This document shows positions 19,666 to 34,470 of a stretch of DNA of 42,757 bases, piece by piece (position 1 is the first letter of the stretch; the number at the start of each line of letters is the position of its first letter). Position numbers and translations under genes: made by a program. Under the pieces are notes generated by a model. That model was not told the DNA's origin. It saw only the letters and a program-made list of their open reading frames with translations, and did no database searches. Source of the stretch: Nemertoderma westbladi (Eukaryota > Xenacoelomorpha > Nemertodermatida > Nemertodermatidae); the NCBI GenBank assembly GCA_032718475.1, contig JAUCBJ010001615.1, positions 1 to 42,757 on the forward strand, in the 5' to 3' direction.

Positions 19666-22600
19666 ATATACTAGTACACTTTTCTTTGAACTCCTCCAGT
19701 GGTTCCTTCCTACCTGTATAGATATACTAGTACACTTTTCTTTGAAGGCCTCCAGTGGTTCCTCCCTACCGGTATAGATATACTAGTACACTTTTCTTTG
19801 AACTCCTCCAGTGGTTCCTCCCTATCGGTATAGATATACTAGTACACTTTTCTTTGAACTCATCCAGTGGTTCCTTCCTACCTGTATAGATATACTAGTA
19901 CACTTTTCTTTGAAGGCCTCCAGTGGTTCCTCCCTACCGGTATAGATATACTAGTACACTTTTCTTTGACCGCCTCCAGTGGTTCCTCCCTACCGGTATA
20001 GATATACTAGTACACTTTTCTTTGACCTCCTCCAGTGGTCCCTCCCTACCTGTATAGATATACTAGTACACTTTTCTTTGACCTCCTCCAGTGGTTCTTC
20101 CCTACCGGTATAGATATCCTAGTACACTTTTCTTTGACCTCCTCCAGTGGTTCCTCCCTACCTGTATAGATATACTAGTACACTTTTCTTTGACTTCCTC
20201 CAGTGGTTCCTCCCTACCGGTATAGATATACTAGTACACTTTTCTTTGAACTCCTCCAGTGGTTCCTCCCTACCTGTATAGATACTAGTACACATTTCTT
20301 TGAACTCCTCCAGTGGTTCCTCCCTACCGGTATAGATATACTAGTACACTTTTCTTTGAACTCCTCCAGTGGTTCCTCCCTACCTGTATAGATACTTGTA
20401 CACCTTTCTTTGAACTCCTCCAGTGGTTCCTTCCTACCTGTATAGATATACTAGTACACTTTTCTTTGACCTCCTCCAGTGGTTCCTCCCTACCTGTATA
20501 GATATACTATTACACTTTTCTTTGAAGGCCTCCAGTGGTTCCTCCCTACCTGTATAGATATACTAGTACACTTTTCTTTGACCTGCTCCAGTGGTTCCTC
20601 CCTACCTGTATAGATACTAGTACACTTTTCTTTGAACTCCTCCAGTGGTCCCTCCCTACCTGTATAGATATACTAGTACATTTTTCTTTGACCTCCTCCA
20701 GTGGTTCTTCCCTACCGGTATAGATATCCTAGTACACCTTTCTTTGAACTCCTCCAGTGGTTCCTCCCTACCTGTATAGATATACTAGTACACTTTTCTT
20801 TGACCTTCTCCAGTGGTTTCTCCCTACCTGTATACACTAGATATACTAGTACACTTTTCTTTGATCTCCTCCAGTGGTTCCTCCCACCTGTATAGATATA
20901 CTAGTGCACTTTTCTTTGACCTCCTCCAGTGGTTTCTCCCTACCTGTATAGATATACTAGTACACTTTTCTTTGACCTCCTCCAGTGGTTTCTCCCTACC
21001 TGTATAGATAGATATACTAGTACACTTTTCTTTGACCTGCTCCAGTGGTTCCTCCCTACCTGTATAGATACTAGTACACTTTTCTTTGAACTCCTCCAGT
21101 GGTCCCTCCCTACCGGTATAGATATACTAGTACACTTTTCTTTGAACTCCTCCAGTGGTTTCTCCCTACCTGTATAGATATACTAGTACACTTTTCTTTG
21201 AACTCCTCCAGTGGTTTCTCCCTACCTGTATAGATATACTAGTACACTTTTCTTTGAACTCCTCCAGTGGTTTCTCCCTACCTGTATAGATATACTAGTA
21301 CACTTTTCTTTGAACTCCTCCAGTGGTTTCTCCCTACCTGTATAGATATACTAGTACACTTTTCTTTGAAGGCCTCCAGTGGTTCCTCCCTACCTGTACA
21401 CTTTTCTTTGATCTCCTCCAGTGGTTTCTCCCTACCTGTATAGATAGATATACTAAGTACACTTTTCTTTGACCTCCTCCAGTGGTTTCTCCCTACCTGT
21501 ATAGATATACTAGTACACTTTTCTTTGAACTCCTCCAGTGGTTCCTCCCTACCTGTATAGATATACTACAGTGTTACACTTTTCTTTGAAGGCCTCCAGT
21601 GGTTCCTCCATGCCTGTATAGATATACTAGTACACTTTTCTTTGACCTCCTCCAGTGGTTTCTCCCTACCTGTATAGATATACTAGTACACTTTTCTTTG
21701 ACCTCCTCCAGTGGTTTCTCCCTACCTGTATAGATATACTAGTACACTTTTCTTTGAAGGCCTCCAGTGGTTCCTCCCTACCTGTATAGATATACTAGTA
21801 CACTTTTCTTTGACCTCCTCCAGTGGTTTCTCCCTACCTGTATAGATAGTACACTTTTCTTTGACCTCCTCCAGTGGTTTCTCCCTACCTGTATATATAT
21901 ACTAGTACACTTTTCTTTGACCTCCTCCAGTGGTTTCTCCCTACCTGTATAGATATACTAGTACACTTTTTTTGACCTCCTCCAGTGGTTTCTCCCTACC
22001 TGTATAGATATACTAGTACACTTTTCTTTGAAGGCCTCCAGTGGTTCCTCCCTACCTGTATAGATATACTAGTACACTTTTCTTTGACCTCCTCCAGTGG
22101 TTTCTCCCTACCTGTATAGATAGTACACTTTTCTTTGACCTCCTCCAGTGGTTTCTCCCTACCTGTATAGATATACTAGTACACTTTTCTTTGAACTCCT
22201 CCAGTGGTTTCTCCCTACCTGTATAGATAGATATACTAAGTACACTTTTCTTTGACCTCCTCCAGTGGTTTCTCCCTACCTGTATAGATATACTAGTACA
22301 CTTTTCTTTGATCTCCTCCAGTGGTTCCTCCCACCTGTATAGATATACTAGTACACTTTTCTTTGAACTCCTCCAGTGGTTCCTCCCTACCTGTATATAT
22401 ATACTACAGTATTACACTTTTCTTTGAAGGCCTCCAGTGGTTCCTCCATGCCTGTATAGATATACTAGTACACTTTTCGTTGACCTCCTCCAGTGGTTTC
22501 TCCCTACCTGTATAGATATACTAGTACACTTTTCTTTGACCTCCTCCAGTGGTTTCTCCCTACCTGTATAGATATACTAGTACACTTTTCTTTGACCTCC

Positions 22601-24499
22601 TCCAGTGGTTTCTCCCTACCTGTATAGATATACTAGTACACTTTTCTTTGACCTGCTCCAGTGGTTCCTCCCTACCTGTATAGATATACTAGTACACTTT
22701 TCTTTGACCTCCTCCAGTGGTTTCTCCCTACCTGTATAGATATACTAGTACACTTTTCTTTGACCTCCTCCAGTGGTTTCTCCCTACCTGTATAGATAGA
22801 TATACTAGTACACTTTTCTTTGAACTCATCCAGTGGTTCCTTCCTACCTGTATAGATAGATATACTAAGTACACTTTTCTTTGACCTCCTCCAGTGGTCC
22901 CTCCCTACCTGTATAGATATACTAGTACACTTTTCTTTGAAGGCCTCCAGTGGTTCCTCCCTACCGGTATAGATATACTAGTACACTTTTCTTTGACCTC
23001 CTCCAGTGGTTCCTCCCTACCTGTATAGATATACTATTACACTTTTCTTTGACCTCCTCCAGTGGTTTCTCCCTACCTGTATAGATATACTAGTACACTT
23101 TTCTTTGACCTCCTCCAGTGGTTTCTCCCTACCTGTATAGATAGATATACTAGTACACTTTTCTTTGAACTCATCCAGTGGTTCCTTCCTACCTGTATAG
23201 ATAGATGTACTAGTACACTTTTCTTTGACCTCCTCCAGTGGTTCCTCCCTACCTGTATAGATATACTATTACACTTTTCTTTGACCTCCTCCAGTGGTTT
23301 CTCCCTACCTGTATAGATATACTAGTACACTTTTCTTTGACCTCCTCCAGTGGTTTCTCCCTACCTGTATAGATATACTAGTACACTTTTCTTTGACCTC
23401 CTCCAGTGGTTTCTCCCTACCTGTATAGATATACTAGTACACTTTTCTTTGACCTCCTCCAGTGGTTTCTCCCTACCTGTATAGATATACTAGTACACTT
23501 TTCTTTGAAGGCCTCCAGTGGTTCCTCCCTACCTGTATAGATATACTAGTACACTTTTCTTTGACCTCCTCCAGTGGTTTCTCCCTACCTGTATAGATAT
23601 ACTAGTACACTTTTCTTTGACCTCCTCCAGTGGTTTCTCCCTACCTGTATAGATATACTAGTACACTTTTCTTTGACCTCCTCCAGTGGTTTCTCCCTAC
23701 CTGTATAGATATACTAGTACACTTTTCTTTGAAGGCCTCCAGTGGTTCCTCCCTACCTGTATAGATATACTAGTACACTTTTCTTTGACCTCCTCCAGTG
23801 GTTTCTCCCTACCTGTATAGATATACTAGTACACTTTTCTTTGACCTCCTCCAGTGGTTCCTCCCTACCTGTATAGATATACTAGTGCACTTTTCTTTGA
23901 AGGCCTCCAGTGGTTTCTCCCTACCTGTATAGATAGTACACTTTTCTTTGACCTCCTCCAGTGGTTTCTCCCTACCTGTATAGATATACTAGTACACTTT
24001 TCTTTGACCTCCTCCAGTGGTTCCTCCCTACCTGTATAGATATACTAGTGCACTTTTCTTTGAAGGCCTCCAGTGGTTTCTCCCTACCTGTATAGATAGT
24101 ACACTTTTCTTTGACCTCCTCCAGTGGTTTCTCCCTACCTGTATAGATATACTAGTACACTTTTCTTTGACCTCCTCCAGTGGTTCCTCCCTACCTGTAT
24201 AGATATACTAGTGCACTTTTCTTTGAAGGCCTCCAGTGGTTTCTCCCTACCTGTATAGATAGTACACTTTTCTTTGACCTCCTCCAGTGGTTTCTCCCTA
24301 CCTGTATAGATATACTAGTACACTTTTCTTTGACCTCCTCCAGTGGTTCCTCCCTACCTGTATAGATATACTAGTGCACTTTTCTTTGAAGGCCTCCAGT
24401 GGTTCCTCCCTACCTGTATAGATATACTAGTACACTTTTCTTTGAACTCCTCTAGTGGTTCCTCCCTACCTGTATAGATATACTAGTACACTTTTCTTT

Positions 24500-27400
24500 G
24501 ACCTGCTCCAGTGGTTCCTCCCTACCTGTATAGATATACTAGTACACTTTTCTTTGAACTCATCCAGTGGTTCCTTCCTGCCTGTATAGATAGATATACT
24601 AGTACACTTTTCTTTGAATTCTTCCAGTGGTTCCTCCCTACCTGTATAGATACTAGTACACTTTTCTTTGAACTCCTCCAGTGGTTCCTTCCTACCTGTA
24701 TAGATAGATATACTAGTACACATTTCTTTGACCTCCTCCAGTGGTTTCTCCCTACCTGTATAGATACTAGTACACTTTTCTTTGAACTCCTCCAGTGGTT
24801 GCTCCCTACCGGTATAGATATAGTAGTAGTGTGGATGAGTTTCTTTGAACTCATCCAGTGGTTCCTTCCTACCTGTATAGATAGATATACTAGTACACTT
24901 TTCTTTGAAGGCCTCCAGTGGTTCCTCCCTACCGGTATAGATATACTAGTACACTTTTCTTTGACCTCCTCCAGTGGTTTCTCCCTACCGGTATAGATAT
25001 ACTAGTACACTTTTCTTTGAAGGCCTCTAGTGGTTCCTCCCTACCTGTATAGATATACTAGTACACCTTTCTTTGAACTCATCCAGTGGTTCCTCCCTAC
25101 CTGTATAGATATACTAGTACACTTTTCTTTGAAGGCCTCTAGTGGTTCCTCCCTACCTGTATAGATATACTAGTACACCTTTCTTTGAACTCATCCAGTG
25201 GTTCCTCCCTACCTGTATAGATAGATATACTAGTACACTTTTCTTTGAACTCCTCCAGTGGTTGCTCCCTACCGGTATAGATATACTAGTAGTGTGGATG
25301 AGTTTCTTTGAACTCATCCAGTGGTTCCTTCCTACCTGTATAGATAGATATACTAGTACACTTTTCTTTGAAGGCCTCCAGTGGTTCCTCCCTACCTGTA
25401 TAGATATACTAGTACACTTTTCTTTGATCTCCTCCAGTGGTTCCTCCCTACCTGTATAGATATACTAGTACACTTTTCTTTGATCTCCTCCAGTGGTTCC
25501 TCCCTACCTGTATAGATATACTAGTACACTTTTCTTTGACCTCCTCCAGTGGTTTCTCCCTACCGGTATAGATATACTAGTACACTTTTCTTTGAAGGCC
25601 TCTAGTGGTTCCTCCCTACCTGTATAGATATACTAGTACACCTTTCTTTGAACTCATCCAGTGGTTCCTCCCTACCTGTATAGATATACTAGTACACTTT
25701 TCTTTGAAGGCCTCTAGTGGTTCCTCCCTACCTGTATAGATATACTAGTACACCTTTCTTTGAACTCATCCAGTGGTTCCTCCCTACCTGTATAGATAGA
25801 TATACTAGTACACTTTTCTTTGAACTCCTCCAGTGGTTGCTCCCTACCGGTATAGATATACTAGTAGTGTGGATGAGTTTCTTTGAACTCATCCAGTGGT
25901 TCCTTCCTACCTGTATAGATAGATATACTAGTACACTTTTCTTTGAAGGCCTCCAGTGGTTCCTCCCTACCTGTATAGATATACTAGTACACTTTTCTTT
26001 GACCTCCTCCAGTGGTTCCTCCTTACCTGTATAGATATACTAGTACACTTTTCTTTGAAGGCCTCCAGTGGTTCCTCCCTACCTGTATAGATATACTAGT
26101 ACACTTTTCTTTGAAGGTCTCCAGTGGTTCCTCCCTACCTGTATAGATATACTAGTACACTTTTCTTTGACCTCCTCCAGTGGTTCCTCCCTACCGGTAT
26201 AGATATACTAGTACACTTTTCTTTGAAGGCCTCCAGTGGTTCCTCCTTACCTGTATAGATATACTAGTACACTTTTCTTTGAACTCCTCCAGTGGTTCCT
26301 CCCTACCGATATAGATATACTAGTACACTTTTCTTTGAAGGCCTCCAGTGGTTCCTCCCTACCTGTATAGATATACTAGTACACTTTTCTTTGACCTCCT
26401 CCAGTGGTTCCTCCCTACCTGTATAGATACTAGTACACTTTTCTTTGAACTCATCCAGTGGTTCCTTCCTGCCTGTATAGATATACTAGTACACGTTTCT
26501 TTGACCTCCTCAAGTGGTTCCTTCCTGCCTGTATAGATATACTAGTACACGTTTCTTTGACCTCCTCAAGTGGTTCCTTCCTGCCTGTATAGATATACTA
26601 GTACACTTTTCTTTGAAGGCCTCCAGTGGTTCCTCCCTACCGGTATAGATATACTAGTACACGTTTCTTTGACCTCCTCAAGTGGTTCCTTCCTGCCTGT
26701 ATAGATATACTAGTACACTTTTCTTTGAAGGCCTCCAGTGGTTCCTCCCTACCGGTATAGATATACTAGTACACGTTTCTTTGACCTCCTCAAGTGGTTC
26801 CTTCCTGCCTGTATAGATATACTAGTACACTTTTCTTTGAATTCCTCCAGTGGTTCCTCCCTACCTGTATAGATATACTAGTACACTTTTCTTTGACCTC
26901 CTCCAGTGGTTTCTCCCTACCTGTATAGATATACTAGTACACTTTTCTTTGAAGGCCTCCAGTGGTTCCTCCCTACCGGTATAGATATACTAGTACACGT
27001 TTCTTTGACCTCCTCAAGTGGTTCCTTCCTGCCTGTATAGATATACTAGTACACGTTTCTTTGAGCTCCTCAAGTGGTTCCTTCCTGCCTGTATAGATAT
27101 ACTAGTACACTTTTCTTTGAAGGCCTCCAGTGGTTCCTCCCTACCTGTATAGATATACTAGTACACGTTTCTTTGACCTCCTCAAGTGGTTCCTCCCTAC
27201 CGGTATAGATATACTAGTACACTTTTCTTTGACCTCCTCCAGTGGTTCCTCCCTACCGGTATAGATATACTAGTACACGTTTCTTTGACCTCCTCAAGTG
27301 GTTCCTTCCTGCCTGTATAGATATACTAGTACACGTTTCTTTGACCTCCTCAAGTGGTTCCTTCCTGCCTGTATAGATATACTAGTACACTTTTCTTTGA

Positions 27401-30400
27401 ACTCATCCAGTGGTTCCTTCCTACCTGTATAGATACTAGTACACTTTTCTTTGAACTCCTCCAGTGGTCCCTCCCTACCTGTATAGATAGATGTACTAGT
27501 ACACTTTTCTTTGAACTCCTCCAGTGGTTCCTCCCTACCTGTATAGATACTTGTACACTTTTCTTAGAACTCCTCCAGTGGTTCCTTCCTACCTGTATAG
27601 ATATACTAGTACACTTTTCTTTGACCTCCTCTAGTGGTTCCTCCGTACCTGTATAGATATACTAGTACACTTTTCTTTGACCTCCTCCAGTGGTTCCTCC
27701 CTACCTGTATAGATATACTCGTACACTTTTCTTTGAAGGCCTCCAGTGGTTCCTCCTTACCTGTATAGATATACTAGTACACTTTTCTTTGAACTCATCC
27801 AGTGGTTCCTTCCTACCTGTATAGATACTAGTACACTTTTCTTAGAACTCCTCCAGTGGTTCCTCCCTACCGGTATAGATATACTAGTACACTTTTCTTT
27901 GAACTCATCCAGTGGTTCCTTCCTACCTGTATAGATACTAGTACACTTTTCTTTGACCTCCTCCAGTGGTCCCTCCCTACCTGTATAGATAGATGTACTA
28001 GTACACTTTTCTTTGAACTCCTCCAGTGGTTCCTCCCTACCTGTATAGATACTTGTACACTTTTCTTAGAACTCCTCCAGTGGTTCCTTCCTACCTGTAT
28101 AGATATACTAGTACACTTTTCTTTGAACTCCTCCAGTGGTTCCTCCCTACCTATATAGATATACTAGTACACTTTTCTTTGACCTCCTCCAGTGGTTTCT
28201 CCCTACCTGTATAGATATACTAGTACACTTTTCTTTGACCTCCTCCAGTGGTTCCTCCCTACCTATATAGATATACTAAGTACACTTTTCTTTGACCTCC
28301 TCCAGTGGTTCCTCCCTACCTGTATAGATACCAGTACACTTTTCTTTGAACTCCTCTAGTGGTTCCTCCCTACCTGTATAGATATACTAGTACACTTTTC
28401 TTAGAACTCCTCCAGTGGTTCCTCCCTACCGGTATAGATATACTAGTACACTTTTCTTTGAACTCCTCCAGTGGTTCCTCCCTACCTATATAGATATACT
28501 AAGTACACTTTTCTTTGACCTCCTCCAGTGGTTCCTCCCTACCTGTATAGATACCAGTACACTTTTCTTTGAACTCCTCTAGTGGTTCCTCCCTACCTGT
28601 ATAGATATACTAGTACACTTTTCTTTGAACTCCTCCAGTGGTTCCTCCCTATCGGTATAGATATACTAGTACACTTTTCTTTGACCTCCTCCAGTGGTTT
28701 CTCCCTACCTGTATAGATACTAGTACACTTTTCTTTGAATTCCTCCAGTGGTTCCTCCCTACCTGTATAGATATACTAGTACACTTTTCTTTGAACTCCT
28801 CCAGTGGTTCCTCCCTATCGGTATAGATATACTAGTACACTTTTCTTTGAACTCCTCCAGTGGTTCCTCCCTACCTGTATAGATACTTGTACACTTCTTA
28901 GAACTCCTCCAGTGGTTCCTCCCTACCTATATAGATATACTAGTACACTTTTCTTTGACCTGCTCCAGTGGTTCCTCCCTACCTGTATAGATACCAGTAC
29001 ACTTTTCTTTGAACTCCTCTAGTGGTTCCTCCCTACCTGTATAGATATACTAGTACACTTTTCTTTGAACTCCTCCAGTGGTTCCTCCCTATCGGTATAG
29101 ATATACTAGTACACTTTTCTTTGAACTCCTCCAGTGGTTCCTCCCTACCTGTATAGATACTTGTACACTTTTCTTAGAACTCCTCCAGTGGTTCCTTCCT
29201 ACCTGTATAGATATACTAGTACACTTTTCTTTGAACTCCTCCAGTGGTTCCTCCCTACCTATATAGATATACTAGTACACATTTCTTTGATCTCCTCCAG
29301 TGGTTCCTCCCTCCCTGTATAGATATACTAGTACACTTTTCTTTGATCTCCTCCAGTGGTTCCTCCCTACCTGTATAGATACTTGTACACTTTTCTTTGA
29401 ACTCCTCCAGTGGTTCCTCCCTACCTGTATAGATATACTACAGTATTACACTTTTCTTTGAAGGCCTCCAGTGGTTCCTCCCTACCTGTATAGATATACT
29501 AGTACACTTTTCTTTGAACTCATCCAGTGGTTCCTTCCTGCCTGTATAGATAGATATACTAGTACACTTTTCTTTGAATTCTTCCAGTGGTTCCTCCCTA
29601 CCTGTATAGATACTAGTACACTTTTCTTTGAACTCCTCCAGTGGTTCCTTCCTACCTGTATAGATAGATATACTAGTACACATTTCTTTGACCTCCTCCA
29701 GTGGTTTCTCCCTACCTGTATAGATACTAGTACACTTTTCTTTGAACTCCTCCAGTGGTTGCTCCCTACCGGTATAGATATAGTAGTAGTGTGGATGAGT
29801 TTCTTTGAACTCATCCAGTGGTTCCTTCCTACCTGTATAGATAGATATACTAGTACACTTTTCTTTGAAGGCCTCCAGTGGTTCCTCCCTACCGGTATAG
29901 ATATACTAGTACACTTTTCTTTGACCTCCTCCAGTGGTTTCTCCCTACCGGTATAGATATACTAGTACACTTTTCTTTGAAGGCCTCTAGTGGTTCCTCC
30001 CTACCTGTATAGATATACTAGTACACCTTTCTTTGAACTCATCCAGTGGTTCCTCCCTACCTGTATAGATATACTAGTACACTTTTCTTTGAAGGCCTCT
30101 AGTGGTTCCTCCCTACCTGTATAGATATACTAGTACACCTTTCTTTGAACTCATCCAGTGGTTCCTCCCTACCTGTATAGATAGATATACTAGTACACTT
30201 TTCTTTGAACTCCTCCAGTGGTTGCTCCCTACCGGTATAGATATACTAGTAGTGTGGATGAGTTTCTTTGAACTCATCCAGTGGTTCCTTCCTACCTGTA
30301 TAGATAGATATACTAGTACACTTTTCTTTGAAGGCCTCCAGTGGTTCCTCCCTACCTGTATAGATATACTAGTACACTTTTCTTTGATCTCCTCCAGTGG

Positions 30401-33400
30401 TTCCTCCCTACCTGTATAGATATACTAGTACACTTTTCTTTGATCTCCTCCAGTGGTTCCTCCCTACCTGTATAGATATACTAGTACACTTTTCTTTGAC
30501 CTCCTCCAGTGGTTTCTCCCTACCGGTATAGATATACTAGTACACTTTTCTTTGAAGGCCTCTAGTGGTTCCTCCCTACCTGTATAGATATACTAGTACA
30601 CCTTTCTTTGAACTCATCCAGTGGTTCCTCCCTACCTGTATAGATATACTAGTACACTTTTCTTTGAAGGCCTCTAGTGGTTCCTCCCTACCTGTATAGA
30701 TATACTAGTACACCTTTCTTTGAACTCATCCAGTGGTTCCTCCCTACCTGTATAGATAGATATACTAGTACACTTTTCTTTGAACTCCTCCAGTGGTTGC
30801 TCCCTACCGGTATAGATATACTAGTAGTGTGGATGAGTTTCTTTGAACTCATCCAGTGGTTCCTTCCTACCTGTATAGATAGATATACTAGTACACTTTT
30901 CTTTGAAGGCCTCCAGTGGTTCCTCCCTACCTGTATAGATATACTAGTACACTTTTCTTTGACCTCCTCCAGTGGTTCCTCCTTACCTGTATAGATATAC
31001 TAGTACACTTTTCTTTGAAGGCCTCCAGTGGTTCCTCCCTACCTGTATAGATATACTAGTACACTTTTCTTTGAAGGTCTCCAGTGGTTCCTCCCTACCT
31101 GTATAGATATACTAGTACACTTTTCTTTGACCTCCTCCAGTGGTTCCTCCCTACCGGTATAGATATACTAGTACACTTTTCTTTGAAGGCCTCCAGTGGT
31201 TCCTCCTTACCTGTATAGATATACTAGTACACTTTTCTTTGAACTCCTCCAGTGGTTCCTCCCTACCGATATAGATATACTAGTACACTTTTCTTTGAAG
31301 GCCTCCAGTGGTTCCTCCCTACCTGTATAGATATACTAGTACACTTTTCTTTGACCTCCTCCAGTGGTTCCTCCCTACCTGTATAGATACTAGTACACTT
31401 TTCTTTGAACTCATCCAGTGGTTCCTTCCTGCCTGTATAGATATACTAGTACACGTTTCTTTGACCTCCTCAAGTGGTTCCTTCCTGCCTGTATAGATAT
31501 ACTAGTACACGTTTCTTTGACCTCCTCAAGTGGTTCCTTCCTGCCTGTATAGATATACTAGTACACTTTTCTTTGAAGGCCTCCAGTGGTTCCTCCCTAC
31601 CGGTATAGATATACTAGTACACGTTTCTTTGACCTCCTCAAGTGGTTCCTTCCTGCCTGTATAGATATACTAGTACACTTTTCTTTGAAGGCCTCCAGTG
31701 GTTCCTCCCTACCGGTATAGATATACTAGTACACGTTTCTTTGACCTCCTCAAGTGGTTCCTTCCTGCCTGTATAGATATACTAGTACACTTTTCTTTGA
31801 ATTCCTCCAGTGGTTCCTCCCTACCTGTATAGATATACTAGTACACTTTTCTTTGACCTCCTCCAGTGGTTTCTCCCTACCTGTATAGATATACTAGTAC
31901 ACTTTTCTTTGAAGGCCTCCAGTGGTTCCTCCCTACCGGTATAGATATACTAGTACACGTTTCTTTGACCTCCTCAAGTGGTTCCTTCCTGCCTGTATAG
32001 ATATACTAGTACACGTTTCTTTGACCTCCTCAAGTGGTTCCTTCCTGCCTGTATAGATATACTAGTACACTTTTCTTTGAAGGCCTCCAGTGGTTCCTCC
32101 CTACCTGTATAGATATACTAGTACACGTTTCTTTGACCTCCTCAAGTGGTTCCTCCCTACCGGTATAGATATACTAGTACACTTTTCTTTGACCTCCTCC
32201 AGTGGTTCCTCCCTACCGGTATAGATATACTAGTACACGTTTCTTTGACCTCCTCAAGTGGTTCCTTCCTGCCTGTATAGATATACTAGTACACTTTTCT
32301 TTGACCTCCTCAAGTGGTTCCTCCCTACCTGTATAGATACCAGTACACTTTTCTTTGAACTCCTCTAGTGGTTCCTCCCTACCTGTATAGATATACTAGT
32401 ACACTTTTCTTTGAACTCATCCAGTGGTTCCTTCCTACCTGTATAGATACTAGTACACTTTTCTTTGAACTCCTCCAGTGGTCCCTCCCTACCTGTATAG
32501 ATAGATGTACTAGTACACTTTTCTTTGAACTCCTCCAGTGGTTCCTCCCTACCTGTATAGATACTTGTACACTTTTCTTAGAACTCCTCCAGTGGTTCCT
32601 TCCTACCTGTATAGATATACTAGTACACTTTTCTTTGACCTCCTCTAGTGGTTCCTCCGTACCTGTATAGATATACTAGTACACTTTTCTTTGACCTCCT
32701 CCAGTGGTTCCTCCCTACCTGTATAGATATACTCGTACACTTTTCTTTGAAGGCCTCCAGTGGTTCCTCCTTACCTGTATAGATATACTAGTACACTTTT
32801 CTTTGAACTCATCCAGTGGTTCCTTCCTACCTGTATAGATACTAGTACACTTTTCTTAGAACTCCTCCAGTGGTTCCTCCCTACCGGTATAGATATACTA
32901 GTACACTTTTCTTTGAACTCATCCAGTGGTTCCTTCCTACCTGTATAGATACTAGTACACTTTTCTTTGACCTCCTCCAGTGGTCCCTCCCTACCTGTAT
33001 AGATAGATGTACTAGTACACTTTTCTTTGAACTCCTCCAGTGGTTCCTCCCTACCTGTATAGATACTTGTACACTTTTCTTAGAACTCCTCCAGTGGTTC
33101 CTTCCTACCTGTATAGATATACTAGTACACTTTTCTTTGAACTCCTCCAGTGGTTCCTCCCTACCTGTATAGATATACTAGTACACTTTTCTTTGACCTC
33201 CTCCAGTGGTTTCTCCCTACCTGTATAGATATACTAGTACACTTTTCTTTGACCTCCTCCAGTGGTTCCTCCCTACCTATATAGATATACTAAGTACACT
33301 TTTCTTTGACCTCCTCCAGTGGTTCCTCCCTACCTGTATAGATACCAGTACACTTTTCTTTGAACTCCTCTAGTGGTTCCTCCCTACCTGTATAGATATA

Positions 33401-34470
33401 CTAGTACACTTTTCTTAGAACTCCTCCAGTGGTTCCTCCCTACCGGTATAGATATACTAGTACACTTTTCTTTGAACTCCTCCAGTGGTTCCTCCCTACC
33501 TATATAGATATACTAAGTACACTTTTCTTTGACCTCCTCCAGTGGTTCCTCCCTACCTGTATAGATACCAGTACACTTTTCTTTGAACTCCTCTAGTGGT
33601 TCCTCCCTACCTGTATAGATATACTAGTACACTTTTCTTTGAACTCCTCCAGTGGTTCCTCCCTATCGGTATAGATATACTAGTACACTTTTCTTTGACC
33701 TCCTCCAGTGGTTTCTCCCTACCTGTATAGATACTAGTACACTTTTCTTTGAATTCCTCCAGTGGTTCCTCCCTACCTGTATAGATATACTAGTACACTT
33801 TTCTTTGAACTCCTCCAGTGGTTCCTCCCTATCGGTATAGATATACTAGTACACTTTTCTTTGAACTCCTCCAGTGGTTCCTCCCTACCTGTATAGATAC
33901 TTGTACACTTCTTAGAACTCCTCCAGTGGTTCCTCCCTACCTATATAGATATACTAGTACACTTTTCTTTGACCTGCTCCAGTGGTTCCTCCCTACCTGT
34001 ATAGATACCAGTACACTTTTCTTTGAACTCCTCTAGTGGTTCCTCCCTACCTGTATAGATATACTAGTACACTTTTCTTTGAACTCCTCCAGTGGTTCCT
34101 CCCTATCGGTATAGATATACTAGTACACTTTTCTTTGAACTCCTCCAGTGGTTCCTCCCTACCTGTATAGATACTTGTACACTTTTCTTAGAACTCCTCC
34201 AGTGGTTCCTTCCTACCTGTATAGATATACTAGTACACTTTTCTTTGAACTCCTCCAGTGGTTCCTCCCTACCTATATAGATATACTAGTACACATTTCT
34301 TTGATCTCCTCCAGTGGTTCCTCCCTCCCTGTATAGATTTACTAGTACACTTTTCTTTGATCTCCTCCAGTGGTTCCTCCCTACCTGTATAGATACTTGT
34401 ACACTTTTCTTTGAACTCCTCCAGTGGTTCCTCCCTACCTGTATAGATATACTACAGTATTACACTTTTC
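24500..34470. repeat. Higher-order duplication of ~4.96-5.01 kb in the satellite
   Basis: The order of unit variants at about 24,500-29,460 is repeated at about 29,460-34,470. Landmarks are offset by 4960 bp in the first part (24511/29471, 25142/30102, 26348/31308) and by 5014 bp later (27354/32368, 28638/33652, 29134/34148). The copies therefore differ by one 54-bp unit plus rare substitutions. This is a recent large duplication, unless it is an assembly artefact. Confidence 0.85.
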
